Shown one piece after another: positions 42,578 to 51,331 of a stretch of 64,000 nucleotides of DNA (position 1 is the stretch's first letter; the number at the start of each line of letters is the position of its first letter). This DNA is from CAVQEK01 sp964596645 (GTDB lineage: Bacteria; Bacteroidota; Bacteroidia; Cytophagales; Cyclobacteriaceae), in assembly GCA_964596645.1 (NCBI GenBank), contig CAZQVB010000007.1, forward strand, positions 1 through 64,000. Direction: 5' to 3'. Under the pieces are notes generated by a model, which had not been told where the DNA came from, ran no database searches, and saw nothing but the letters and a program-made list of their open reading frames with translations. The position numbers and the translations under genes were made by a program.

Positions 42578-42744
42578 GCTAAAATCGTTTTATATCAACC
42601 TTCGTATAGCGTGAAGTATTAAGGGGTAGAAAAGCTTATGATGATAAAAATTTTCATCGTCTTTTGTTCTTGTTGCTGGCTCCTATATCAATGCCAGGCC
42701 CTGAATACGACCAATTGTTGGAATAGGTAATTTGCGTTCTTTGT

Positions 42745-42775
42745 TTTGCTTTTAGCGAATCATCGAATATCTTTG
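42745..42775 (+). promoter_or_regulatory. Bacteroidota-type promoter of rplU-rpmA
   Basis: TTTG at 42745-42748, exactly 19 bases, TATCTTTG at 42768-42775. Both elements match the consensus. The start of transcription would lie near 42782, about 40 bases ahead of rplU. Confidence 0.8.
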
Positions 42776-42822
42776 CACTCCGTTTTTCGCGGAGAAGATT
42801 AGAATCATAAAGAGACAAAAAA

Positions 42823-43131
42823 ATGTACGCAATTGTAAATATTGCCGGCACGCAGTTTAAAGTGGAGAAAGATAGGTTTTACTATACCCCACTGCTGGAT
42901 GGCAAAGACGGCGACAAGGTAGAGTTTGAGGAAGTGCTGCTCACCGAAGATGGAGACAATATACAAATTGGTACTCCGCTGCTCAAAGGAATAAAGGTAT
43001 CGGCCAAAATACTGGGCCATGTAAAGGGCGACAAGGTGATTGTGTTTAAGAAAAAGCGCCGCAAAGGGTACCGCAAGAAAAACGGTCACCGCCAAAATTT
43101 TACAAAATTATTGATCGAAGACATTAAATAA
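42823..43131 (+). CDS. rplU: Large ribosomal subunit protein bL21
   Basis: 102 aa. MYAIVNIAGTQFKVEKDRFY is the typical opening. GVKVSAKILGHVKGDKV-like strands (here GIKVSAKILGHVKGDKVIVF) are followed by the KKKRRKGYRKKNGHRQNFTK basic loop that contacts 23S rRNA. Normal length. Its stop is nine bases before rpmA, forming the standard L21-L27 pair. Confidence 0.97.
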   Translation: MYAIVNIAGTQFKVEKDRFYYTPLLDGKDGDKVEFEEVLLTEDGDNIQIGTPLLKGIKVSAKILGHVKGDKVIVFKKKRRKGYRKKNGHRQNFTKLLIEDIK

Positions 43132-43140
43132 TTAGAACTC

Positions 43141-43404
43141 ATGGCACATAAAAAAGGAGCAGGTAGTTCAAGAAACGGCAGGGATTCGGAAAGCAAGCGA
43201 CTTGGCGTGAAAAAATTTGGTGGTCAGAAGGTGATTGCCGGTAATATTCTAGTTCGCCAGCGGGGCACCAAGCATCATGCCGGTAGCAATGTGGGCATTG
43301 GTCGCGATCATACCTTGTTTGCGCTCACCGATGGTGTAGTCTCTTTTCGCAAAGGCTACAAACAACGTTCTTTCGTTTCTGTAGAGCCACTTACCGAGGC
43401 TTAG
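43141..43404 (+). CDS. rpmA: Large ribosomal subunit protein bL27
   Basis: 87 aa. MAHKKGAGSSRNGRDSESKR starts directly with the peptidyl-transferase-centre tail, so no N-terminal extension needs to be cleaved as in Firmicutes. GNILVRQRGTKHHAGSNVGI is the core motif. A terminator follows 30 bases after the stop. Confidence 0.97.
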   Translation: MAHKKGAGSSRNGRDSESKRLGVKKFGGQKVIAGNILVRQRGTKHHAGSNVGIGRDHTLFALTDGVVSFRKGYKQRSFVSVEPLTEA

Positions 43405-43434
43405 TACAGCAGATCCGGTTTTGGTAATATTTAG

Positions 43435-43462
43435 GCAAGTTCGTATTGGACTTGCTTTTTTT
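43435..43462 (+). terminator. Rho-independent terminator of rplU-rpmA
   Basis: GCAAGTTC (43435-43442) pairs with GGACTTGC (43448-43455), one T-G pair, five-base loop, followed by seven T. Confidence 0.85.
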
Positions 43463-43490
43463 GTGCCTTCGAATTTGCAAAAAGCTATTG

Positions 43491-43640
43491 CGCCCTTTCA
43501 GGGCTTTTCTGAAGTAGCTTCTTAGGCGATGGGCTGTGCCCATCATTCGTAGATGTAGCCCTTTCAGGGCAGAAGCAGCCAATGCTGTGCAAGCAGTAAT
43601 ACCTTTTTATACGATGGGCCTTTGCCTCGTTATTATATGA
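43491..43640. repeat. Tandem 150-bp palindrome-bearing repeat, unit 1
   Basis: The unit contains GCCCTTTCAGGGC at 43492-43504 and 43558-43570, and the hairpin GATGGGCTGTGCCCATC at 43528-43544. The palindrome and its spacing are typical of interspersed repeats of Bacteroidota genomes (from memory). No ORF is supported in it. Confidence 0.85.
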
Positions 43641-43806
43641 CGCCCTTTCAGGGCTTGATGAGGTAGCTTCTTAGGCGATGGGCTGTGCCCATCGTTCGTA
43701 GATGTAGCCCTTTCAGGGCAGAAGCAGCCAATGCTGTGCAAGCAGTAATACCTTTTTATACTATGGACTTATGCCCCATCATTGGTAGAGCAGCCATTTC
43801 AGGGCC
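43641..43806. repeat. Tandem 150-bp palindrome-bearing repeat, unit 2 plus partial unit
   Basis: Repeats unit 1 with about 95% identity: GCCCTTTCAGGGC at 43642-43654 and 43707-43719, GATGGGCTGTGCCCATC at 43677-43693. A third, decayed start (AGCCATTTCAGGGCC) lies at about 43792-43806. The rest of the gap to 43920 shows no gene. Confidence 0.85.
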
Positions 43807-43920
43807 TTTGTTGGTTTCATACCGCGCAGGGATTATGCTCGCTAAAGTGGTGGTTCTCTGAGGTTGCCGATGTTGCGTAAACAGAATCGTTCATTGAAAG
43901 GAGCAAACCGGCCATCTATC

Positions 43921-44652
43921 TCAATACCTAATGGCCTCCAAGGTACTGTTTGTGAGGTCAAACTGGAATAGTGCCTTGAGGTGCTGAATTACTTTAACTT
44001 CTACTTCCCGCTTATCGAGGGTTCGGCCCAGCTCTTGTTTCATCGAGGTGACCGCCTTATCAGAGATGCCGCAGGGTATGATATGGCCAAAATATGACAG
44101 GTCGGAATTTACGTTGAAGGCAAAGCCGTGCATGGTGACCCAACGGCTGCTCTTTACGCCGATGGCACATATTTTCCTCGGATTTTGCTGCCGTACGTGA
44201 TCCAGCCACACGCCGGTAAGCCCCTCAATACGGCCGGCTTCTATTTGATATTCGGCAAGGGTGAGTATGATGGCCTCTTCCAGGTAACGCAAGTAGCGGT
44301 GTATATCCGTGAAAAAATTATCCAGATCGAAAATAGGATAACCCACAATTTGTCCCGGACCGTGATAGGTGATGTCGCCGCCACGGTTAATTTTATAAAA
44401 CGTAGCCTGATGCTGCTCCAGTCCCTGTGCATCCAACAGCAAATTGTTTGCATCGCCGCTTTTGCCCAACGTATACACGTGCGGATGATCGCACATAAGC
44501 AGGTAGTTTGGCGTAGGAAGCTGCTCACCAGCAGGTCGCTTTCTGTTGGCCACTTTCACATCCACCACACGTGCAAAAAGCGTCTCCTGTAGATCCCAGG
44601 CCTTCTGATAATCCATAGTGCCCAGATGCACATATTCTACTGATTTGTTCAC
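43921..44652 (-). CDS. lipB: Octanoyltransferase LipB
   Basis: 243 aa. Transfers octanoate from acyl carrier protein to lipoyl domains, the first step of lipoate synthesis. INRGGDITYHGPGQIVGYPI is the signature motif. ICAIGVKSSRWVTMHGFAFN carries the catalytic Lys (GVK) and HIIPCGISDKAVTS the catalytic Cys. Length is slightly above average because of a short N-terminal extension. It overlaps the manA stop by four bases (ATGA), so it is translated from the same message. No lipA is present in the window. Confidence 0.95.
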   Translation of the reverse strand: MNKSVEYVHLGTMDYQKAWDLQETLFARVVDVKVANRKRPAGEQLPTPNYLLMCDHPHVYTLGKSGDANNLLLDAQGLEQHQATFYKINRGGDITYHGPGQIVGYPIFDLDNFFTDIHRYLRYLEEAIILTLAEYQIEAGRIEGLTGVWLDHVRQQNPRKICAIGVKSSRWVTMHGFAFNVNSDLSYFGHIIPCGISDKAVTSMKQELGRTLDKREVEVKVIQHLKALFQFDLTNSTLEAIRY

Positions 44653-45650
44653 AGCACCGTCTGAGGTTCATAGTCGATATACGATTCCAGCATCTTAAAG
44701 CTCCCTTGCGGGGTCAGCGTGAGCTTGTCGATGGCTGCGGGCACCAGTACGGCGTCGCCTTTATTCACATCTATGCTGCCACCGTCGTATGCCATAACTA
44801 GCGCGCCTTCCATGCAGATGTATATCACGAAACTGTCCAGGCTGCTGTGATCGCGGTGTAGGGGTTTGTCGCAGTGCAGCTTATTGGTGGTGAAGTAGGG
44901 GCACTGTACCAGCGGTATCACTTCATTTTTTCCGTCGGTATAGCGCGTTTTGTAATCGTCGTAGTGGGTGAAGTCGATGGCGTCGAGCGCCTGCTCTGTA
45001 TGCAGCTCGCGTTTGTTGCCCTGGTCGTCGGTACGGTCAAAATCGTAAATTCTGTAGGTGACGTCGGAGGTCTGCTGAATCTCGGCCAGAAAACATCCTT
45101 TGCCAATGCTGTGCACCCTGCCGGCGGGCAGGAAGTACACATCGCCGGCGTGCACATCTTCAAAATTCAGAATGTTCATCAAATTGCCGTTTTCAAAAGC
45201 TTCCAGATAGGTTTGCTTCGTCAGTGCTTTGTTGAAGCCAACATTCATTTTCGCCCCTTCGTCAGCTTGAAAGACGTACCACATCTCTGTTTTGCCAAAG
45301 GATTTATGGCGCTTGGCTGCCAAATTGTCGTCGGGATGTACCTGAATGGACAGGTCGTCGTTGGCATCGATAAACTTCACCAGCAGGGGAAAGTCATCGC
45401 CGTATTTCATGTAGATTTTTTCCCCGACCAATCGCCCTTTATATTTCCCTACAAGGGTTTTCAGATCTTTACCTTCCAACGCACCGTGCGACACCACCGA
45501 CACGTTGCCTGCTACCCCTGATATTTCCCAGGTTTCGCCGCAGTTGGGCAGGTCACCAAAGTCTTTGTTGAGGATGGTCTTCACCTTTTTTCCACCCCAA
45601 ATCTTATCTTTAAATATGGTTTTGAATTTCAACGGATACAGCTCAGACAT
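44649..45650 (-). CDS. manA: Mannose-6-phosphate isomerase, class I
   Basis: 333 aa. Zinc cupin enzyme converting mannose 6-phosphate and fructose 6-phosphate. QVHPDDNLAAKRHKSFGKTE holds the zinc-binding Gln-His and Glu; YFLPAGRVHSIGKGCFLAEI the third His region. The short length is usual for Bacteroidota. It supplies mannose for surface glycans such as those made by the glycosyltransferases in this window, though it is 17 kb away. It overlaps lipB by four bases. Confidence 0.92.
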   Translation of the reverse strand: MSELYPLKFKTIFKDKIWGGKKVKTILNKDFGDLPNCGETWEISGVAGNVSVVSHGALEGKDLKTLVGKYKGRLVGEKIYMKYGDDFPLLVKFIDANDDLSIQVHPDDNLAAKRHKSFGKTEMWYVFQADEGAKMNVGFNKALTKQTYLEAFENGNLMNILNFEDVHAGDVYFLPAGRVHSIGKGCFLAEIQQTSDVTYRIYDFDRTDDQGNKRELHTEQALDAIDFTHYDDYKTRYTDGKNEVIPLVQCPYFTTNKLHCDKPLHRDHSSLDSFVIYICMEGALVMAYDGGSIDVNKGDAVLVPAAIDKLTLTPQGSFKMLESYIDYEPQTVL

Positions 45651-45677
45651 GTCGTGCTTGGTTATAGATTGTAAAAT

Positions 45678-46028
45678 ATGCGCAATAATAAAGATTTAGG
45701 TCAGTATGGAGAAAACCTGGCCCGGCGGTATTTGGTTCGGCAAGGCTACGAGATCGTGGCCAGCAACTACCGCTACAAACGCGCGGAGATCGACCTGATA
45801 GCCATGCACAACGGGCAATTGATCTTTCTGGAAGTGAAGATGAGAAGCAACCTCTCCTTCGGCATGCCTGAGAGTTTTGTGGATGAAAAAAAGGCCGAAA
45901 TGATCCATTACGCTGCCGAGGCCTACATCATTGAAAATGATTGGCAAGCCAACATCCGCTTCGACATCCTGGCCATTGTGCAGCAAAAAAATTCTCTCAC
46001 CATCAAGCATTTCGAAGATGCCTTTTAG
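45678..46028 (+). CDS. yraN: YraN family (UPF0102) endonuclease-like protein
   Basis: 116 aa. LGQYGENLARRYLVRQGYEI is the family opening. NYRYKRAEIDLIAMHNGQLI and FLEVKMRS give the PD-(D/E)xK-type core (E-x-D, then E-V-K), although nuclease function of the family is unproven. Usual length. Divergent from manA by 27 bp, followed by a strong terminator. Confidence 0.92.
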   Translation: MRNNKDLGQYGENLARRYLVRQGYEIVASNYRYKRAEIDLIAMHNGQLIFLEVKMRSNLSFGMPESFVDEKKAEMIHYAAEAYIIENDWQANIRFDILAIVQQKNSLTIKHFEDAF

Positions 46029-46030
46029 CA

Positions 46031-46063
46031 AAAAGCCGGATGCTTAGAAAACATCCGGCTTTT
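46031..46063. terminator. Bidirectional terminator between yraN and a lipoprotein gene
   Basis: AAAAGCCGGATG (46031-46042) and CATCCGGCTTTT (46052-46063) form a perfect 12-bp stem with a nine-base loop. It serves the plus-strand yraN and the minus-strand lipoprotein gene. Confidence 0.9.
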
Positions 46064-46090
46064 GAGTGAAAGTATTCTCGGTCAGAACAG

Positions 46091-46702
46091 CTACAGCACG
46101 TCTACCAATATGAAAACCACACCGGCCAGTATGAGCCCTACACCTACAAAGTACAATGCACTGGTGCCAAATATGGCTCCAAGTATGAGCAGTATCAAGC
46201 CGATACCACCCAATATCACTCCTGTGCGTGTGTAGCCCTGCAGCTCATTTATCTGCTGCACCTCCGAGGCATCAAGCGTAGAAGCCGGACCTGCAGCAAT
46301 TTCCTTTTTGAGCGATTTCAATTCACGCTTCAGCTCCCTCTTCATTGCCCTGCGGTCGGAGCGCTCCAGGGCATTGATTCTTGATTTTATCTCAGATTTC
46401 TCCATACTGGCTGCCTCTGATTTATCTACCTCTATAGCGTCGAGCACGATAGCCTCAGCACGTTGTATGCGGGTTTTTATATCATTTTCCACCAACACAT
46501 CTTCATCGACAGTCGCCACCGCCGTGGCCGACTCTGCTTCTACGGCTGCTTCGCTTACCTCCTGAGGCTGCTTATCGTGCTTTTCATACTTGATTTTCTT
46601 AAACTGATATGCTTTGGCATAGTCGAACTTTTTGCTGCCTGAGCACGAAAAAATGAATAAAATTACGATGAGCAGGCTGCTGAGGGTAGTCAATGTTTTC
46701 AT
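46091..46702 (-). CDS. Lipoprotein with coiled coil and C-terminal membrane hairpin
   Basis: 203 aa from ATG 46702 (MKTLTTLSSLLIVILFIFSC) with lipobox FSC (Cys20); the frame upstream of that is not homologous. Residues about 60-130 are charged and helical (KTRIQRAEAIVLDAIEV, RRAMKRELKRELKSLKKEI), a likely coiled coil. Two hydrophobic helices end the protein (GVILGGIGLILLILGAIFG, LYFVGVGLILAGVVFILVDV). Function unknown. It follows the TauE gene by 85 bp on the same strand. Confidence 0.7.
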   Translation of the reverse strand: MKTLTTLSSLLIVILFIFSCSGSKKFDYAKAYQFKKIKYEKHDKQPQEVSEAAVEAESATAVATVDEDVLVENDIKTRIQRAEAIVLDAIEVDKSEAASMEKSEIKSRINALERSDRRAMKRELKRELKSLKKEIAAGPASTLDASEVQQINELQGYTRTGVILGGIGLILLILGAIFGTSALYFVGVGLILAGVVFILVDVL

Positions 46703-46787
46703 AGCGATTTGTGGTTTTTTAAAACAAAGAGATAGAAAAAGGATAACCTTGAAAGTGTGTTTTGGTTGGAAATCTATGCATTTGCCC

Positions 46788-47543
46788 TTAATTGAACAAC
46801 CACAATTTGATCGCCAACGCCGTGACGGCCACAATCAATATGGGCTTCAGGAAAGCCTCGCCCTTATCCACAGACCAGCGGCTGGCAAACCAGGCACCAG
46901 CAGCATTTCCCGCCGCCAGCACCAATCCCAGCAGCCAGTTGATCTGATCATTGACGATGAAAACCAGTAGCGCTGCCGCGGTATACAACAGTATTACAAA
47001 TACCTTCACACTATTGGTTTTTACCAGCGAAAAGCCAAAGATGGTCATGAGCGTGGGAATGATAATAAAGCCCACACCGGCCTGTATAAAACCCCCGTAT
47101 ATGCCAATGAAGAAAAATGAAACAACGCCCACTGCGGTGCGTTTCCAGCCAGTCTTCTCCTCAGCCTTATCTGTTTTTTTCTTACCCATGCCGAGCACGG
47201 TATACACCACCACCAGCACCATGATCACCGCCAACAGCTTGTTGAACAGCGCCCCATCAATGTCGATGGCGATATTGGCACCGATGATGGCTCCAAAAAG
47301 AGCCGAAATGCCCAATATGGTGCTGATGCGAAAGGAGGAAATGCCTTTGCTCCGGAAGCCGGCAATGCCAAAGATGTTTTGAATAAATATGGCCACGCGG
47401 TTGGTGCCATTGGCCACTGCCGGTGGCAGCCCCATAAATATGAGTACCGGCATGGTGAGCAACGACCCGCCGCCGGCCAGTGTATTAAAAAACCCGGCGA
47501 TCACGCCCGTGCCCAGCACCAACAGTATTTTCCAATATTCCAT
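46788..47543 (-). CDS. Sulfite exporter TauE/SafE family protein
   Basis: 251 aa from ATG 47543 (MEYWKILLVLGTGVIAGFFN), with about eight transmembrane helices. NTLAGGGSLLTMPVLIFMGL is the family's N-terminal repeat motif and GIYGGFIQAGVGFIIIPTLM the second repeat. These proteins export sulfite, sulfoacetate or similar anions. With two sulfatases elsewhere in the window, a sulfur role is possible but not shown. Confidence 0.9.
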   Translation of the reverse strand: MEYWKILLVLGTGVIAGFFNTLAGGGSLLTMPVLIFMGLPPAVANGTNRVAIFIQNIFGIAGFRSKGISSFRISTILGISALFGAIIGANIAIDIDGALFNKLLAVIMVLVVVYTVLGMGKKKTDKAEEKTGWKRTAVGVVSFFFIGIYGGFIQAGVGFIIIPTLMTIFGFSLVKTNSVKVFVILLYTAAALLVFIVNDQINWLLGLVLAAGNAAGAWFASRWSVDKGEAFLKPILIVAVTALAIKLWLFN

Positions 47544-47725
47544 GTGATCCAATCCGTTTACTATGTCACCCTGTTGAGATGATTCAAAAGTGCATTTTTT
47601 CGTCAACATTTGCGCATTGGCTGTAGAATTCGCTGCCAGGCCTGCCTTCCTTTTTGTCGCATGTCGAAGATGCAAATTCCTTACATTCGCCTTTTGATTT
47701 AGCGGATGATCAAGCGCAAATGCTT

Positions 47726-48301
47726 ATGAAAAATATATGTGTATTCTGCGGGTCGCAGGCCGGGCACCATGCGGTATATGCCGAAGAGGCCGCCACCTTG
47801 GGTAAGAGGCTGGCGGAAGAAAAAGTAAGGCTAATTTACGGCGGTGGCAGCATAGGGCTGATGGGTGTGGTGGCCGATGCCGTGCTCGCCCATGGCGGCG
47901 AGGCTATTGGTGTGATCCCCCGGTTCTTGTATGAAAAGGAGGTGGGGCACGGCGCACTTTCAAACCTCATCATCGTAAACACCATGCACGAACGCAAGCA
48001 GAAAATGGCCGAGCTAGCCGATGGCTTCATAGCCCTGCCCGGGGGCATCGGCACATTGGAGGAGCTATTCGAAATTTTTACCTGGGTGCAGTTGCAGATT
48101 ATACAAAAGCCTCTTGGCCTGCTGAATATCAATGGGTACTTCAGTCACCTCAAATCCTTTCTTCAACACATCGTAGACGAGGGTTTCATGACCGCTCACA
48201 CATACAACATACTCCTACAAGCCGACGATATCGACGCGCTGCTGCCAGCCATGCTGAATGCCGCCCGGCATACCCGAGAAGGTGATATGGATAAAACATA
48301 A
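47726..48301 (+). CDS. LOG family (Rossmann-fold nucleotide-binding) protein
   Basis: 191 aa from ATG 47726 (MKNICVFCGSQAGHHAVYAE). YGGGSIGLMGVVADA and ALPGGIGTLEELFEIFTW are the nucleotide-binding and PGG-x-GT-x2-E motifs. Homologous plant enzymes release free cytokinin from its ribotide. Bacterial members are probable purine-nucleotide hydrolases. It is divergent from the TauE gene and upstream of the S9 peptidase. Confidence 0.92.
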   Translation: MKNICVFCGSQAGHHAVYAEEAATLGKRLAEEKVRLIYGGGSIGLMGVVADAVLAHGGEAIGVIPRFLYEKEVGHGALSNLIIVNTMHERKQKMAELADGFIALPGGIGTLEELFEIFTWVQLQIIQKPLGLLNINGYFSHLKSFLQHIVDEGFMTAHTYNILLQADDIDALLPAMLNAARHTREGDMDKT

Positions 48302-48413
48302 ACATACATTTTATGCATTGTACTTTGTCGTCATTGGCTTTATTGGATGTTTACTCGTTGTTTATATATGCTCGATAGCGATCAATGACCGTCAATCATA
48401 CCAGATAACTTTT

Positions 48414-51206
48414 ATGATGATGTATACAAAATATTTCGTATTCCTGATTTTCTGTTGCTCAATGGTGGCCACTGTGCATGCGCAGAAATCCGTGCTGACT
48501 TCCGAAACTTTTGACCAATGGAAGAAAATTGAAAACGTGAAAATATCGGACGATGGTCGCTGGGTGGTGTATCAACAAGACCCGCAGAAAGGAGACGGCC
48601 AACTGATATTGACGAGCGACAGCAGCCGCCATGTTTTTCCCCGTGGGCATGAGGCGTACTTTTCGGCAGATAGCCGCCATTTGGTTTTTTCTATAAAACC
48701 ACCAGCCGAGGCAGTAAGGCAAGCCAAACGTGCCAAACTGGACGAGTCTAAATGGCCGAAAGACTCACTGGCTGTGGTTGATCTACTCAATTTCTCTACC
48801 TGGAAGCGCGCTGATGTATTGTCCTTTAAAATTCCTGAAAAATGGTCGGGGTGGCTTGCTGTGAAATATTTTCCCGATTCGGCTATGGTATCAAAAGAAA
48901 AAGAAGACGCCGGCGCAGAAGAAGAGAACAACGGTCTCTTGCATCTACTCACGCTGCGGGGCGAGCTTGTGGCTGCCCACGACTCCGTGTCGGAGTACCT
49001 CTTTTCTGAAGAAGGAAAAATGGCCTATTTCATTGTCGTGGGTGATTCTGCCAGCCACTCAGCCGTTTACGGTTTCGATACGGAGAGCCGAAATTTGGTG
49101 CTTATTGACTCCACGCATACCACAGCACGGCAACTGGATACCGACAGATCCGGCAACCGCGCGGCTTTTCTGGCCACATCCGACAGCCTGGGGGCAGAGA
49201 CTCCACGCTATGAACTGCTCTTCTGGCAACAGCCCATAGAAAAGTTGAGCCTGCTCATGCTGCCCAAAAAAGATTCTTTGCTCAGGCAAGTGATGATCAG
49301 CCCCCACTACAAGCCGGTTTTTTCTTCTTCAGGCAAGCGCCTTTTTGTGGGCACTATGGCGGCGCCCATAAAAACCGCCTACGAGTCCGACACCACCCTG
49401 CTTGACGAGGAGCGTGTGAAGCTCGATATCTGGGCATGGACCGATCCGCTCATTCAGCCACAGCAGCTGGCAGAGCTGGAAAAGGAGCAAAAACGGTCGT
49501 ACCTGGCCTATTTCGACCTCGATCTGAACGAATTTTTGCAACTCGGCACTGCGCAGATGCCCGACATCCATCTGAATAAAGATCTCACTTCCAATCATGC
49601 ACTGGCGCTCACCGAGAAGCCGTATGAAAAAATGATCTCCTGGGAGTGGCCCTATCGCCGCGACGCCTACGTCATCAATCTCAAGACCGGAGAGCAAAAG
49701 CTGGTGGTGAGGGGTACCAAAGGTACTCCCAAACTCTCCCCTTCGGGTAAGTTCGTCTATTGGTACAGCCCCGAAGACAGTGCCTGGATGGCCCACCAGA
49801 TATCAACAGCTACCACACGCAACCTCACCCAACATATTGATCGGGCTTTTCATGACGAAGACCACGACCTGCCCACTGAGGCAGCCGAGTATGGATCGGC
49901 CGGATGGCTTGCCGACGATACCTTTTTGTTGGTATACGACAGGTATGACGTGTGGAAGCTGGATCCGCTGGGGAAAATGGCTGCCGAAAACCTAACCGAT
50001 GGCTACGGCCGAAGCCGCGGTATACGCCTGCGCTACGAGCGCCTCAGTGATGAGAAAGAATATATCACAACGGAACAGCCTTTTATTTTGTCGGCTTTTC
50101 AGGAAAACAACAAAATGAGTGGCTACTTCCGCGACAGCCTGTACACTGTGAGCCAGCCTGTGAAACTGATACTGGACGATCATCGCTTCTACGGGCTGCA
50201 AAAAGCACGGAACAGCCCGGCAGTAGTGTATAGAAAAGAGCGCTACGACGACTACCCCGATGTCTGGAAAAGCAGTGTATACTTTAGTGAATCTGAAAAA
50301 ATAAGCGATGCCAATCCACAGCAAGACCAGTACCTCTGGGGCAGTGCTGAAATGGTGCATTGGCTAAGCCTGGATGGCGACTCACTGAGCGGCATTGTGT
50401 ACAAACCCGGCAACTACACCATTGACAAGACCTACCCTACGCTGGTATATTTCTACGAGCGCATGAGCGATGAGCTGCACCGGTACTACAGCGCCGAGCC
50501 ACTGCGCTCACGGCTGCACATACCCTATTTCGTGAGCCGCGGATATGTGGTGTTTGTACCCGATGTGCACTACACCACCGGCAGACCCGGGCAAAGCGCC
50601 TATAGCTGCGTGGTAAGCGGCGTAATGCACCTGATAGAAAAGGGCATCGCCGACAAAGCACGCGTAGGGATACAGGGCCATAGCTGGGGTGGCTATCAAA
50701 CGGCCTGGCTCATCACCCAGACAGACCTGTTCAAAGCAGCAGTGGCCGGAGCCCCAGTCTCCAATATGACCAGTGCCTATGGAGGCGTTCGTTGGGAGAC
50801 CGGTCTCAGCCGCATGTTTCAATACGAAACCACCCAGAGCCGCCTGGGAGGTACGCTGTGGGAAAAGCCGCTTTTGTACATAGAAAACTCTCCGCTCTTT
50901 TATGCCGACCAGATAGGCACGCCACTGCTGATGATGCACAACGACCAGGATGGCGCCGTGCCATGGTACCAGGGTATCGAACTTTTTCTGGCAATGCGAA
51001 GGCTGGATAAGCCGGTATGGCTGCTCAACTACAACAATGAGGGCCACAATATGAAAGACCGGGAAAACACGCTCGACTACCACATGCGCATGGAGCAATT
51101 TTTCGATCACTACCTGCTGGCAGCACCAAAGCCGCTTTGGATGAAAAGCGGCGTGCCCGCCATTATCAAAGGCAAAGAATTGGGCTTAGGAGTGGAAGAC
51201 GAGTAG
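48414..51206 (+). CDS. S9 family peptidase (prolyl oligopeptidase-like)
   Basis: 930 aa from the ATG triplet at 48414-48422 (MMMYTKYFVFLIFCCSMVAT), which gives a signal peptide ending VHAQ; the longer frame is not supported. Residues about 30-640 form the repeated WD-like propeller, with WKKIENVKISDDGRWVVYQQ. The C-terminal alpha/beta hydrolase has GIQGHSWGGYQTAWL with catalytic Ser near 757, MHNDQDGAVPWYQ with the Asp and NEGHNM with the His. Periplasmic or outer-membrane facing peptidase for short peptides. Confidence 0.92.
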   Translation: MMMYTKYFVFLIFCCSMVATVHAQKSVLTSETFDQWKKIENVKISDDGRWVVYQQDPQKGDGQLILTSDSSRHVFPRGHEAYFSADSRHLVFSIKPPAEAVRQAKRAKLDESKWPKDSLAVVDLLNFSTWKRADVLSFKIPEKWSGWLAVKYFPDSAMVSKEKEDAGAEEENNGLLHLLTLRGELVAAHDSVSEYLFSEEGKMAYFIVVGDSASHSAVYGFDTESRNLVLIDSTHTTARQLDTDRSGNRAAFLATSDSLGAETPRYELLFWQQPIEKLSLLMLPKKDSLLRQVMISPHYKPVFSSSGKRLFVGTMAAPIKTAYESDTTLLDEERVKLDIWAWTDPLIQPQQLAELEKEQKRSYLAYFDLDLNEFLQLGTAQMPDIHLNKDLTSNHALALTEKPYEKMISWEWPYRRDAYVINLKTGEQKLVVRGTKGTPKLSPSGKFVYWYSPEDSAWMAHQISTATTRNLTQHIDRAFHDEDHDLPTEAAEYGSAGWLADDTFLLVYDRYDVWKLDPLGKMAAENLTDGYGRSRGIRLRYERLSDEKEYITTEQPFILSAFQENNKMSGYFRDSLYTVSQPVKLILDDHRFYGLQKARNSPAVVYRKERYDDYPDVWKSSVYFSESEKISDANPQQDQYLWGSAEMVHWLSLDGDSLSGIVYKPGNYTIDKTYPTLVYFYERMSDELHRYYSAEPLRSRLHIPYFVSRGYVVFVPDVHYTTGRPGQSAYSCVVSGVMHLIEKGIADKARVGIQGHSWGGYQTAWLITQTDLFKAAVAGAPVSNMTSAYGGVRWETGLSRMFQYETTQSRLGGTLWEKPLLYIENSPLFYADQIGTPLLMMHNDQDGAVPWYQGIELFLAMRRLDKPVWLLNYNNEGHNMKDRENTLDYHMRMEQFFDHYLLAAPKPLWMKSGVPAIIKGKELGLGVEDE

Positions 51207-51331
51207 CAGCATGCAAATTCTAAGCATTTATGACATCCCAGCGATGGTGTTTATGCAAAAGCGCGCCTAACTTATACTTTTTGCCGTGGCCGCACTTCAG
51301 CAGCTTTTTTATTCATGCCAAAACTCTAAAG

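Noticed and set aside
43405..43920. CRISPR array or tRNA cluster in the repeat-rich gap after rpmA
   Set aside because: The repeat unit is about 150 bp with only two copies, has no short spacers, and shows no tRNA arms.
44874..45521. 215-residue plus-strand frame inside manA
   Set aside because: The manA motifs on the other strand are clear and this frame has no homology.
48258..48413. Longer start of the S9 peptidase overlapping the LOG gene
   Set aside because: The extra residues contain a spurious membrane stretch and the ATG cluster at 48414 gives a normal signal peptide.
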